NCBI GenBank assembly: GCA_013115135.1
Contig: JABANP010000174.1
Coordinates: 33,263-97,262 of the forward strand
Length of the DNA: 64,000 nucleotides
Reading direction: 5' to 3'
Source of the DNA: Perkinsus olseni
Taxonomy: Eukaryota > Perkinsozoa > Perkinsida > Perkinsidae
The notes below the pieces were generated by a model. It saw nothing but the letters and a program-made list of their open reading frames with translations. It did not search any database and was not told where the DNA came from. Every line of letters begins with the position of its first letter. Position 1 is the first letter of the stretch. A program made the position numbers and the translations under genes. Positions 36,201 through 43,778 of this stretch are shown one piece after another.

Positions 36201-37040
36201 TCAACGAGGAGGTTATTGACCGTCTGGTTAAGGAGCTTCTGTCAGATGCCAGCATCAATGTTTTTTGGATACCGGATATCATCGGTAGGGAACTCGTGGC
36301 CGGGGTCGGCTGGTCAGAGCTAGCGACCGTTATGATGGGGCTTAACTGCTCTTGATAGAGCTCGCATCACTACCAGCTCCCTAGTATTCCAGTGAGGATA
36401 CGTCATGTTCCAAGTCGTCTCAATAATGACTGAAGCTGGTCGATCGGCAACCTGCCATTGTTGACACAAGCCTTGAGGCCTTGTGAGTCCTGCCGGTGCC
36501 TTTTAGAATCCGCGATCTATCGCAACGTATTGCGGCTCATGCTCCGAGTGGTTGAAGAATTGCTGGGGAGGTGGAGAGTAGCATATGACCGGGAGTCCAT
36601 TTGAAGTGCCCAATCTATCAGGGTAGAGCTGGACCTCCTGGGGACCGCATTCTCATTGAAACTCGTGAACATGCGGGACTCGTCTCTGTGGAGCTTTCAA
36701 GCGGAGCTCGAAGGGTGGGTTGCACTCCCGTGGGGTGACGGATGAAGGCTCCGTGCGCTCAGGGACTATTACAAGTCCTTAGCCCAAGTGCCGACGAAGG
36801 AGCTCCAGGAACGCCTCTACGAGCTGCAGAATGAGCATGAAATGATCGGCAAGGTCCAACCAGGGAGATCGTCTTGACTTGCTGTTCGACTGGTGAAGAA
36901 TCACTACTGGGAGGAAGATCGTTCTCGTTTCCGCCTGCTGTCGTCTGGGTAGACTAATACTGCAGGTCTTGGGTAATCGAGCACAGCAGGCTTCATCAGA
37001 GGGCTCCGTGAGTGAGGGAAGTTTTCACGAAGACGACCTG
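33212..37040 (+). CDS. Many-exon gene, unidentified helical protein (may continue into the COQ10-like exons)
   Basis: A series of plus-strand exons bounded by GT-AG introns of about 40-60 nt. From the possible start MNPFLLLTHEVELLETPG at 33212 it passes through KKPPPGVHQVEKLISS (about 34350), GDKRVELIREQVKASREL (about 34860), SQSDPRKLIQFIRHVSQQ (about 35350), FEKKLYLDILSIVTFAF (about 35540), VQESEPFINFKISGTS (about 35715), VDSMLRDEFVNNPLIPDA (about 35860), SHIKLNEEVIDRLVKELL (about 36190), IYRNVLRLMLRVVEELLG (about 36515) and KELQERLYELQNEHEMI (about 36800). The segments look amphipathic and helical, with hydrophobic strands such as VPILVLGP. I do not recognise the family, and the complete exon list is not resolved. 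It may be the N-terminal part of the same gene as 37236-38237, because no clear stop or promoter separates them. Confidence 0.5.
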
Positions 37041-37235
37041 AAGAAAGTGGAATATGGTAGACATGGCTTATCACGAGGTGAGTCCCGGGTATGTCAATGA
37101 CGAGTTTGCTCAGGTAAGGGAAGTTCGCTATTAGAGCAGCTGAACACCCTCATGTAGCGCGATGCCTCCAGGTCAAAGGTAGCCGCGTTCTTTACTGCCC
37201 TCATAGGCTCTCCAAAGAATTGATCTCACATGCAG

Positions 37236-38237
37236 GGTTAGCTCCGGCATCCGTTGAAACGTGTTATGACATCATTGCGGACTTCGATAGATATCCAACA
37301 TGGATGCCGTGGTGCACCTCTGTAGGTGGTGCCGGATGATTTTCGTGGTCTCCCCCTTGTCTGAGTTTCGTACAGAATCGCTAAGCCGTCTTGGTGGGCT
37401 ATTCGTCCATAGTGAGGGATGGCTGAGGCTCTCACAGTCCTCTCTTCTTGTTCAAGGCCCAGATAAAATCAGACACGAAGGCTACTGCTCACAGTTTTCA
37501 GTGTGACGTTGGATTTGGAATCAAGCACGGTGGTCCGACGATCAGCGATGTCGTGACGTAGGTAGCGTTCTGCCGTCTATTACTCGAGTGATCATGTGCA
37601 CGCGTCTCAAACGATGGTCTTCACATGTTTTTCGTTGCGTCTTCGGTCGCACTCAAAGTGTCTCCTATTGGCGGAGTAATATCAGTTGCTTTCACCCTCT
37701 CGTAATACTCAGACATGCCGTAAAGTGCGGATAGTCTTTATGCCGTTATATATCAGGTACAATGTCACATTGAAGCCGCCTGATGAGAAGGCTGCTAGTA
37801 TTGTAAGTGTCGACGGGGACCCGCGTCCCCATCGACAGCCGCCGTTTACGCTCCTCGCGGTGGATCCCTGCGCGTAGTTCCACGGCAGGTAGCTGCATCG
37901 GAGCCCTTCAGCTACTGCGAATGTCTAATATATGACTGGGATTTCAAGCGATGGGGCAGATCGACTAAGGTCACGGTCAACGTTTATTTCAAAGCCAAGT
38001 AGGGTTTGCCAGCCGAGACCCCTTTGCTGTCCGCTCGGTAGCGCAAAGCGATCGAGATCTTGGATCTTGCCGGAAACACTCAAGGAAGTGTTCATCAGGA
38101 CATTCTTGCTGCTTCCTATCTGGGAAGCCCTTCAACGAAGCTTGATCGAAGGAATAATGGACGCTTTTGCGGAAGAAGTCGTCAACCGAGAGGCTGTTCG
38201 AGAAGACGAGTTGGACAACAAAAATGGCGACACGTGA
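37236..38237 (+). CDS. COQ10/START-type lipid-binding (polyketide cyclase-like) domain
   Basis: Exons as read: 37236-37321, about 37440-37557, 37757-37802, 37889-37998 and 38042-38237, the last ending at TGA. The series VETCYDIIADFDRYPTWMPW, CDVGFGIKHGGPTISDVVTY, NVTLKPPDEKA, ASEPFSYCECLIYDWDFKRW, VTVNVYFKAK and IWEALQRSLIEGIMDAFAEE follows the order of the COQ10/START fold: helix, Tyr-Pro-Trp-Cys strand, beta strands, Trp strand and long C-terminal helix. COQ10 proteins bind ubiquinone in mitochondria; related plastid proteins bind other lipids, so the ligand is open. The first exon enters in phase 2, so coding sequence must lie upstream, most likely in the exons before 37040. Confidence 0.75.
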
Positions 38238-38534
38238 CCAGCAGATCTTGAGGTTTCACGCTGTGAGACCTAGACATGAGTCGGCACTTCAAGTTTTTTT
38301 TCAATATCACTGTTGTGTTTAATTTCGAGGGAGTTTCACATCAGTGCTCATCCTTGTTCGTGGCGTGTTTCCGAGATCCCACGAACTCCTCAACTCCCGA
38401 ACTATTGAGATGGGAAAAACACGCCATAGGTTTTACAGTTTGTGCACTTGTAGTAAAGTAGACGAGTGTGCTTCCTGATTCTCTCGAGAGCGACGTCTAA
38501 CATCGCACCTGAAGCATCTCCTTAGGGCTTCATC

Positions 38535-38607
38535 GCCGGGATAGTCTAGTGGTTATGACGTCTGCCATACACGCAGAAGGTCGCGAGTTCAATCCTCGCT
38601 CTTGGTA
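38535..38607 (+). tRNA. tRNA-Val(TAC), array unit 1, suspect
   Basis: Cloverleaf intact, but the anticodon loop is CATACAC: position 33, normally T, is A. It also has TCTTGGT in the acceptor 3' strand. Probably a poor or non-functional copy. Confidence 0.7.
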
Positions 38608-38703
38608 GATGCTTTCCGTTTGTAGCCCATGTACCAGATCTGCATTCAAAAAGATATCTCAAGGGTGCGAACTGTAGATGAAGCAAGTTCTTCGAGCTTT
38701 ATC

Positions 38704-38776
38704 GCCGGGATAGTCTAGTGGTTATGACGTCTGCCTTACACGCAGAAGGTCGCGAGTTCAATCCTCGCTCCTGGTA
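38704..38776 (+). tRNA. tRNA-Val(TAC), array unit 2
   Basis: Consensus copy: anticodon stem TCTGC/GCAGA, loop CTTACAC, T arm GCGAG TTCAATC CTCGC, discriminator A. Confidence 0.93.
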
Positions 38777-38874
38777 GGTGCTTTCCGTTTGTAGCCCATG
38801 TACCAGATCTGCATTCAAAAAGATATCTCGAGGATGCGGATCGCAGATGAAGCAAAGTTCTTTGGTGTTTCATC

Positions 38875-38947
38875 GCCGAGATAGTCTAGTGGTCATGATA
38901 TCTGCCTAACACGCAGAAGGTCGCGAGTTCGATCCTCGCTCCTGGTA
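38875..38947 (+). tRNA. tRNA-Val(AAC), array unit 3
   Basis: Loop CTAACAC gives anticodon AAC. GCCGAGA introduces an A-C mismatch in the acceptor stem, and the D stem is weakened (GTC/GAT). Linked changes are shared with unit 6. Confidence 0.8.
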
Positions 38948-39043
38948 GGTGTTTATCATTTATAGCCCATGTACCAGATCTGCATTCAAAAAGATATCTC
39001 AAGGATGCGAACTGTAGATGAAGCAAGTTCATCAGGCTTCATC

Positions 39044-39116
39044 GCCGGGATAGTCTAGTGGTTATAACGTCTGCCATACACGCAGAAGGTCGCGAGTTCA
39101 ATCCTCGCTCCTGGTA
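39044..39116 (+). tRNA. tRNA-Val(TAC), array unit 4, suspect
   Basis: Loop CATACAC with A at position 33, and ttataac in place of ttatgac breaks a D-stem pair. Confidence 0.65.
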
Positions 39117-39207
39117 GATGCTTTGTATTTGTATCCCCCGAACCAGATCTGCATTCAAAAAGATATCTCAGGGATGCGAACTTGAAGCAGGTTCTCTGGG
39201 TTTCATC

Positions 39208-39280
39208 TCCGGGATAGTCTAGTGGTTATGACGTCTGCCTTACACGCAGAAGGTCGCGAGTTCAATCCTCGCTCCTGGTA
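39208..39280 (+). tRNA. tRNA-Val(TAC), array unit 5
   Basis: Consensus body, but the first acceptor base is T instead of G. Confidence 0.85.
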
Positions 39281-39376
39281 GGTGCTTTCTATTTCTATCC
39301 CATGTACCAGATCTGCAATCGAAAAAATATCTCGAGGATGCGGATCGCAGATGAAGCAAATTCTTGGTGTTTCATC

Positions 39377-39449
39377 GCCGAGATAGTCTAGTGGTCATGA
39401 TATCTGCCTAACACGCAGAAGGTCGCGAGTTCGATCCTCGCTCCTGGTA
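39377..39449 (+). tRNA. tRNA-Val(AAC), array unit 6
   Basis: Same variant as unit 3: loop CTAACAC, acceptor GCCGAGA and D-stem change. Its spacer also matches unit 3, so the two arose by block duplication. Confidence 0.8.
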
Positions 39450-39545
39450 GGTGTTTATCATTTATAGCCCATGTACCAGATCTGCATTCAAAAAGATATC
39501 TCAAGGATGCGAACTGTAGATGAAGCAAGTTCATCAGGCTTCATC

Positions 39546-39618
39546 GCCGGGATAGTCTAGTGGTTATGACGTCTGCCTCACACGCAGAAGGTCGCGAGTT
39601 CAATCCTCGCTCCTGGTA
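39546..39618 (+). tRNA. tRNA-Val(CAC), array unit 7
   Basis: Otherwise consensus; the loop CTCACAC gives anticodon CAC, which reads GTG. It is the only CAC copy in the array. Confidence 0.88.
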
Positions 39619-39714
39619 GGTGCTTTGTATTTGTATCCCACGTACCAGATCTGCAATCGAAAAAATATCTCGAGGATGCGGATCGCAGATGAAGCAAATT
39701 CTTGGAGCTTCATC

Positions 39715-39787
39715 GCCGGGATAGTCTAGTGGTTATGACGTCTGCCTTACACGCAGAATGTCGCGAGTTTAATCCTCGCTCCTGGTA
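39715..39787 (+). tRNA. tRNA-Val(TAC), array unit 8
   Basis: Loop CTTACAC. Variable loop atgtc and T loop TTTAATC differ from consensus by one base each. Confidence 0.85.
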
Positions 39788-39883
39788 GGTGTTTATCTTT
39801 CATAGCCCATGTACCAGATCTGCATTCAAAAAGATATCTCAGGGATGCAAACTGTAGATGAAGCAAGTTCTTCGGGCTCTATC

Positions 39884-39956
39884 GCCGGGATAGTCTAGTG
39901 GTTATGACGTCTACTTTACACGCAGAAAGTCGCGAATTCAATCCTCGCTCCTGGTA
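39884..39956 (+). tRNA. tRNA-Val(TAC), array unit 9, degraded
   Basis: Anticodon stem TCTAC/GCAGA has a mismatch, and T stem GCGAA/CTCGC has another. Probably a pseudogene. Confidence 0.65.
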
Positions 39957-40053
39957 GATGCTTTCCGTTCGTAGCCCATGTACCAGATCTGCATTCAAAA
40001 AGATATCTCAGGGATGCGAATCGTGATGAAGCAAAGTTCTCTGGGGTTTCATC

Positions 40054-40126
40054 GTCGGGATAGTCTAGTGGTTATGACGTCTGCCTTACACGCAGAAGGT
40101 CGCGAGTTCGATCCTCGCTCCTGGTA
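40054..40126 (+). tRNA. tRNA-Val(TAC), array unit 10
   Basis: Acceptor GTCGGGA, otherwise consensus. It is followed by the spacer that carries the 40169-40557 insertion. Confidence 0.88.
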
Positions 40127-40168
40127 GGTGCTTTCTATTTGTATCCCACGAACCAGATCTGCATTCAA

Positions 40169-40557
40169 GACGCGCTCCGCCGCATCGCATCAGTCAACTG
40201 GGAGTGTTGGGTGAGACTGTGGTGTAAATTATCCCGAGACCCGAAGACCAGCAGACATCGCCAGGATGTCCAACACACTTCGGGCCAGCGGCCAATACAA
40301 CACCGCAGTCACATTGCCTGGCACGCAAGCACACAGGCAATGTCTCCCAGATAACTAACCAAGGGTAAAAGAAAAATTTCCTCGGAACCGGCCCGGAAGA
40401 CCTTCTCACGCCGGGTTCCGCTCCTTACAACCACGAACGCAACATATCGTTGCTACCACTTTGGTCGATTACGGGGGCGCGCGAACAGCTCGCGCACAAA
40501 CGATGCTTGCTACGCTTGCTTGAACTTGCTCCAGGCAAAGCCCGGACCTTCACTCAA
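40169..40557. mobile_element. Insertion of about 389 bp inside the tRNA array, flanked by TCAA
   Basis: The standard spacer (gcattcaaaaagatatctc) is split after gcattcaa and resumes at tcaaaaagatatctc. TCAA is present on both sides (40165-40168 and 40554-40557), consistent with a 4-bp target-site duplication. The insert has no long ORF and no evident terminal inverted repeat. It contains a 10-bp hairpin (ACATTGCCTG at 40311-40320 against 40334-40343) and a GGAACC/GGTTCC-bounded fold at about 40394-40429. On the minus strand it reaches a TTTTTCTTTT tract near 40368, resembling a Pol III terminator. It could be a SINE-like or MITE-like element or a transposed structured RNA gene. Confidence 0.6.
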
Positions 40558-40606
40558 AAAGATATCTCAGGGATGCGAATTTGAAGCAGGTTCTTTGAGT
40601 TTCATC

Positions 40607-40679
40607 GCCGGGATAGTCTAGTGGTTATGACGTCTGCCTTACACGCAGAAGGTCGCGAGTTCAATCCTCGCTCCTGGTA
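40607..40679 (+). tRNA. tRNA-Val(TAC), array unit 11
   Basis: Consensus copy; first unit after the insertion. Confidence 0.93.
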
Positions 40680-40776
40680 GGTGCTTTCTATTTGTATCCC
40701 ACGTACCAGATCTGCAATCGAAAAAAATATCTCGAGGATGCGGATCGCAGATGAAGCAAATTCTTGGAGCTTCATC

Positions 40777-40849
40777 GCCGGGATAGTCTAGTGGTTATGA
40801 CGTCTGCCTTACACGCAGAAGGTCGCGAGTTCGATCCTCGCTCCTGGTA
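40777..40849 (+). tRNA. tRNA-Val(TAC), array unit 12
   Basis: Consensus with T loop TTCGATC; followed by gtgcttttcg, one of the few units with four T downstream. Confidence 0.93.
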
Positions 40850-40945
40850 GGTGCTTTTCGTTTGTAGCCCATGTACCAGATCTGCATTCAAAAAGATATC
40901 TCAAGGATGCGAACTGTAGATGAAGCAAGTTCTTCGAGCTTTATC

Positions 40946-41018
40946 GCCGGGATAGTCTAGTGGTTATGACGTCTGCCTTACACGCAGAAGGTCGCGAGTT
41001 CAATCCTCGCTCCTGGTA
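40946..41018 (+). tRNA. tRNA-Val(TAC), array unit 13
   Basis: Consensus copy with loop CTTACAC. Confidence 0.93.
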
Positions 41019-41114
41019 GGTGCTTTCCGTTTGTAGCCCATGTACCAGATCTGCATTCAAAAAGATATCTCTGGGATGCGGATCGCAGATGAAGCAAATT
41101 CTTGGAGCTTCATC

Positions 41115-41187
41115 GCCGGAATAGTCTAGTGGTCATGACGTCTACCTTACACGCAGAAGGTCGCGAGTTTGATCCTCTCACCTGGTA
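41115..41187 (+). tRNA. tRNA-Val(TAC), array unit 14, degraded
   Basis: Acceptor GCCGGAA, anticodon stem TCTAC mismatch, T stem GCGAG/CTCTC and ACCTGGT 3' strand. Several pairs are lost; probably a pseudogene. Confidence 0.65.
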
Positions 41188-41283
41188 GGTGCTTTCCGTT
41201 TGTAGCCCATGTACCAGATCTGCATTCAAAAAGATATCTCAAGGATGCGGATTGTTGATGAAGCAAGTTCTTTGGGCTTCATC

Positions 41284-41356
41284 GCCGGGATAGTCTAGTG
41301 GTTATGACGTCTGCCTTACACGCAGAAGGTCGCGAGTTCAATCCTCGCTCCTGGTA
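41284..41356 (+). tRNA. tRNA-Val(TAC), array unit 15
   Basis: Consensus copy. Confidence 0.93.
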
Positions 41357-41452
41357 GGTGCTTTCTATTTGTATCCCATGTACCAGATCTGCAATCGAAA
41401 AAATATCTCGAGGATGCGGATCGCAGATGAAGCAAATTCTTGGTGTTTCATC

Positions 41453-41525
41453 GTCGAGATAGTCTAGTGGTCATGACGTCTGCCTTACACGCAGAAGGTC
41501 GCGAGTTCGATCCTCGATCCTGGTA
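41453..41525 (+). tRNA. tRNA-Val(TAC), array unit 16
   Basis: Acceptor GTCGAGA and 3' T-stem strand CTCGA; slightly weakened stems. Confidence 0.78.
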
Positions 41526-41621
41526 GGTGTTTATCTCTCATAGCCCATGTACCAGATCTGCATTCAAAAAGATATCTCAAGGATGCGAACTGTAGATGAA
41601 GCAAGTTCATCAGGCTTCATC

Positions 41622-41694
41622 GCCGGGATAGTCTAGTGGTTATGACGTCTGCCTTACACGCAGAAGGTCGCGAGTTCAATCCTCGCTCCTGGTA
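41622..41694 (+). tRNA. tRNA-Val(TAC), array unit 17
   Basis: Consensus copy. Confidence 0.93.
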
Positions 41695-41790
41695 GGTGCT
41701 TTGTATTTGTATCCCACGAACCAGATCTGCATTCAAAAAGATATCTCAAGGATGCGAACTGTAGATGAAGCAAGTTCTTCGAGCTTTATC

Positions 41791-41863
41791 GCCGGGATAG
41801 TCTAGTGGTTATGACGTCTGCCTTACACGCAGAAGGTCGCGAGTTCGATCCTCGCTCCTGGTA
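41791..41863 (+). tRNA. tRNA-Val(TAC), array unit 18
   Basis: Consensus with T loop TTCGATC. Confidence 0.93.
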
Positions 41864-41959
41864 GGTGCTTTCTATTTGTATCCCATGTACCAGATCTGCA
41901 ATCGAAAAAATATCTCGAGGATGCGGATCGCAGATGAAGCAAATTCTTGGTGTTTCATC

Positions 41960-42032
41960 GCCGAGATAGTCTAGTGGTCATGACGTCTGCCTTACACGCA
42001 GAAGGTCGCGAGTTCGATCCTCGTTCCTGGTA
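41960..42032 (+). tRNA. tRNA-Val(TAC), array unit 19
   Basis: Acceptor GCCGAGA as in the AAC copies but anticodon TAC; T stem ends CTCGT. Confidence 0.8.
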
Positions 42033-42123
42033 GGTGCTTTCCGTTTGTAGCCCATGTACCAGATCTGCATTCAAAAAGATATCTCAGGGATGCGAATTTG
42101 AAGCAGGTTCTTTGAGTTTCATC

Positions 42124-42196
42124 GCCGGGATAGTCTAGTGGTTATGACGTCTGCCTTACACGCAGAAGGTCGCGAGTTCAATCCTCGCTCCTGGTA
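42124..42196 (+). tRNA. tRNA-Val(TAC), array unit 20
   Basis: Consensus copy. Confidence 0.93.
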
Positions 42197-42287
42197 GGTG
42201 CTTTCCGTTTGTAGCCCATGTACCAGATCTGCATTCAAAAAGATATCTCAGGGATGCGAATTTGAAGCAGGTTCTTTGGGTTTCATC

Positions 42288-42360
42288 GCCGGGATAGTCT
42301 AGTGGTTATGACGTCTGCCTTACACGCAGAAGGTCGCTAGTTCAATCCTCGCTCCTGGTA
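42288..42360 (+). tRNA. tRNA-Val(TAC), array unit 21
   Basis: T stem GCTAG/CTCGC carries one mismatch; otherwise consensus. Confidence 0.82.
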
Positions 42361-42456
42361 GGTGCTTTGTATTTGTATCCCACGAACCAGATCTGCATTC
42401 AAAAAGATATCTCAAGGATGCGAACTGTAGATGAAGCAAGTTCTTCGAGCTTTATC

Positions 42457-42529
42457 GCCGGGATAGTCTAGTGGTTATGACGTCTGCCTTACACGCAGAA
42501 GGTCGCGAGTTCAATCCTCGCTCCTGGTA
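42457..42529 (+). tRNA. tRNA-Val(TAC), array unit 22
   Basis: Consensus copy. Confidence 0.93.
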
Positions 42530-42625
42530 GATGCTTTCCGTTTGTAGCCCATGTACCAGATCTGCAATCGAAAAAATATCTCGAGGATGCGGATCGCAGA
42601 TGGAGCAAATTCTTGGAGCTTCATC

Positions 42626-42698
42626 GCCGATATAGTCTAGTGGTTATGACGTCTGCCTTACACGCAGAAGGTCGCGAGTTTGATCCTCGCTCCTGGTA
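42626..42698 (+). tRNA. tRNA-Val(TAC), array unit 23
   Basis: Acceptor GCCGATA breaks a pair; T loop TTTGATC. Confidence 0.78.
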
Positions 42699-42794
42699 GG
42701 TGTTTATCTTTCATAGCCCATGTACCAGATCTGCATTCAAAAAGATATCTCAAGGATGCGAACTGTAGATGAAGCAAGTTCATCAGGCTTCATC

Positions 42795-42867
42795 GCCGGG
42801 ATAGTCTAGTGGTTATGACGTCTGCCTTACACGCAGAAGGTCGCGAGTTCAATCCTCGCTCCTGGTA
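42795..42867 (+). tRNA. tRNA-Val(TAC), array unit 24
   Basis: Consensus copy. Confidence 0.93.
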
Positions 42868-42958
42868 GGTGCTTTCCGTTCGTAGCCCATGTACCAGATC
42901 TGCATTCAAAAAGATATCTCAGGGATGCGAATTTGAAGCAGGTTCTTTGGCTTTCATC

Positions 42959-43031
42959 GCCGGGATAGTCTAGTGGTTATGACGTCTGCCTTACACGCAG
43001 AAGGTCGCGAGTTCAATCCTCGCTCCTGGTA
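42959..43031 (+). tRNA. tRNA-Val(TAC), array unit 25
   Basis: Consensus copy, followed by gtgcttttcg. Confidence 0.93.
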
Positions 43032-43127
43032 GGTGCTTTTCGTTTGTAGCCCATGTACCAGATCTGCATTCAAAAAGATATCTCAAGGATGCGAACTGTA
43101 GATGAAGCAAGTTCTTCGAGCTTTATC

Positions 43128-43200
43128 GCCGGGATAGTCTAGTGGTTATGACGTCTGCCTTACACGCAGAAGGTCGCGAGTTCAATCCTCGCTCCTGGTA
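43128..43200 (+). tRNA. tRNA-Val(TAC), array unit 26
   Basis: Consensus copy. Confidence 0.93.
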
Positions 43201-43296
43201 GGTGCTTTCTATTTGTATCCCACGAACCAGATCTGCAATCGAAAAAATATCTCGAGGATGCGGATCGCAGATGAAGCAAATTCTTGGAGTTTCATT

Positions 43297-43369
43297 GCCG
43301 GGATAGTCTAGTGGTTATGACGTCTGCTTTACACGCAGAAGGTCGCGAGTTAGATCCTCGCTCCTGGTA
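43297..43369 (+). tRNA. tRNA-Val(TAC), array unit 27
   Basis: Loop TTTACAC and T loop TTAGATC; stems intact. Followed by five T (gatgtttttcg). Confidence 0.85.
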
Positions 43370-43448
43370 GATGTTTTTCGTTCGTAGCCCATGTACCAGA
43401 TCTGCATTCAAAAAGATAGTAGATGAAGCATCTCCTTAGGGCTTCATC

Positions 43449-43521
43449 GCCGGGATAGTCCAGTGGTTATGACGTCTGCCTTACACGCAGAAGGTCGCGA
43501 GTTCAATCCTGGCTCCTGGTA
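43449..43521 (+). tRNA. tRNA-Val(TAC), array unit 28 (last)
   Basis: tccagtgg in the D arm and T stem GCGAG/CTGGC with a mismatch. Its 5' leader matches that of unit 1, not those of the inner units. Confidence 0.82.
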
Positions 43522-43778
43522 GTGCTTTTCGGTTGTAGTCCATGTACCAGATCTGCAATCGGAAAGGTATCTCAAGGATGCGAATCGCCGGTGAAGCAAA
43601 TTCTCCGGGCTCATGTAGTTTCATACTCAGAACAGACACGGATGCTTTTAAGCCATGGGTGTGTTAGGTTCACTCCTGAATCAGGAGTCCTGATGTGCCA
43701 GCCAGTGTCATATTGTTATTCGAAGTGAAATTTGAGTGAGGCAATACTCTACAACGCCAACAAACTCTCTAGGAGACA

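Larger units (their letters stand above)
38508..43540 (+). repeat. Tandem tRNA-Val array, 28 units of about 169 bp
   Basis: Each unit holds a 73-nt tRNA-Val and a conserved spacer: tgctttccgtttgtagccca, then gtaccagatctgcattc, then aaaaagatatctc and a short variable tract. Starts are mostly spaced 164-171 bp apart; one gap of 553 bp is due to an insertion at 40169-40557, and the last interval is 152 bp. Of the 28 tRNAs, 25 have anticodon TAC, two AAC and one CAC. Spacers fall into two interleaved types (tgcattcaaaaag versus tgcaatcgaaaaa), showing that the array grew by duplicating multi-unit blocks. Most tRNAs lack a run of four or more T directly downstream. The first and last units share the same 5' leader (gaagcatctccttagggctt). 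Confidence 0.97.

Noticed and set aside
40194..40409. Short frames inside the insertion in the tRNA array
   Set aside because: About 70 codons on each strand, no motif, and they cross hairpin structures; more likely non-coding.
38508..43540. CRISPR-like array
   Set aside because: Periodic spacing superficially resembles one, but the repeated unit is a complete tRNA gene plus a conserved spacer in a eukaryotic genome.
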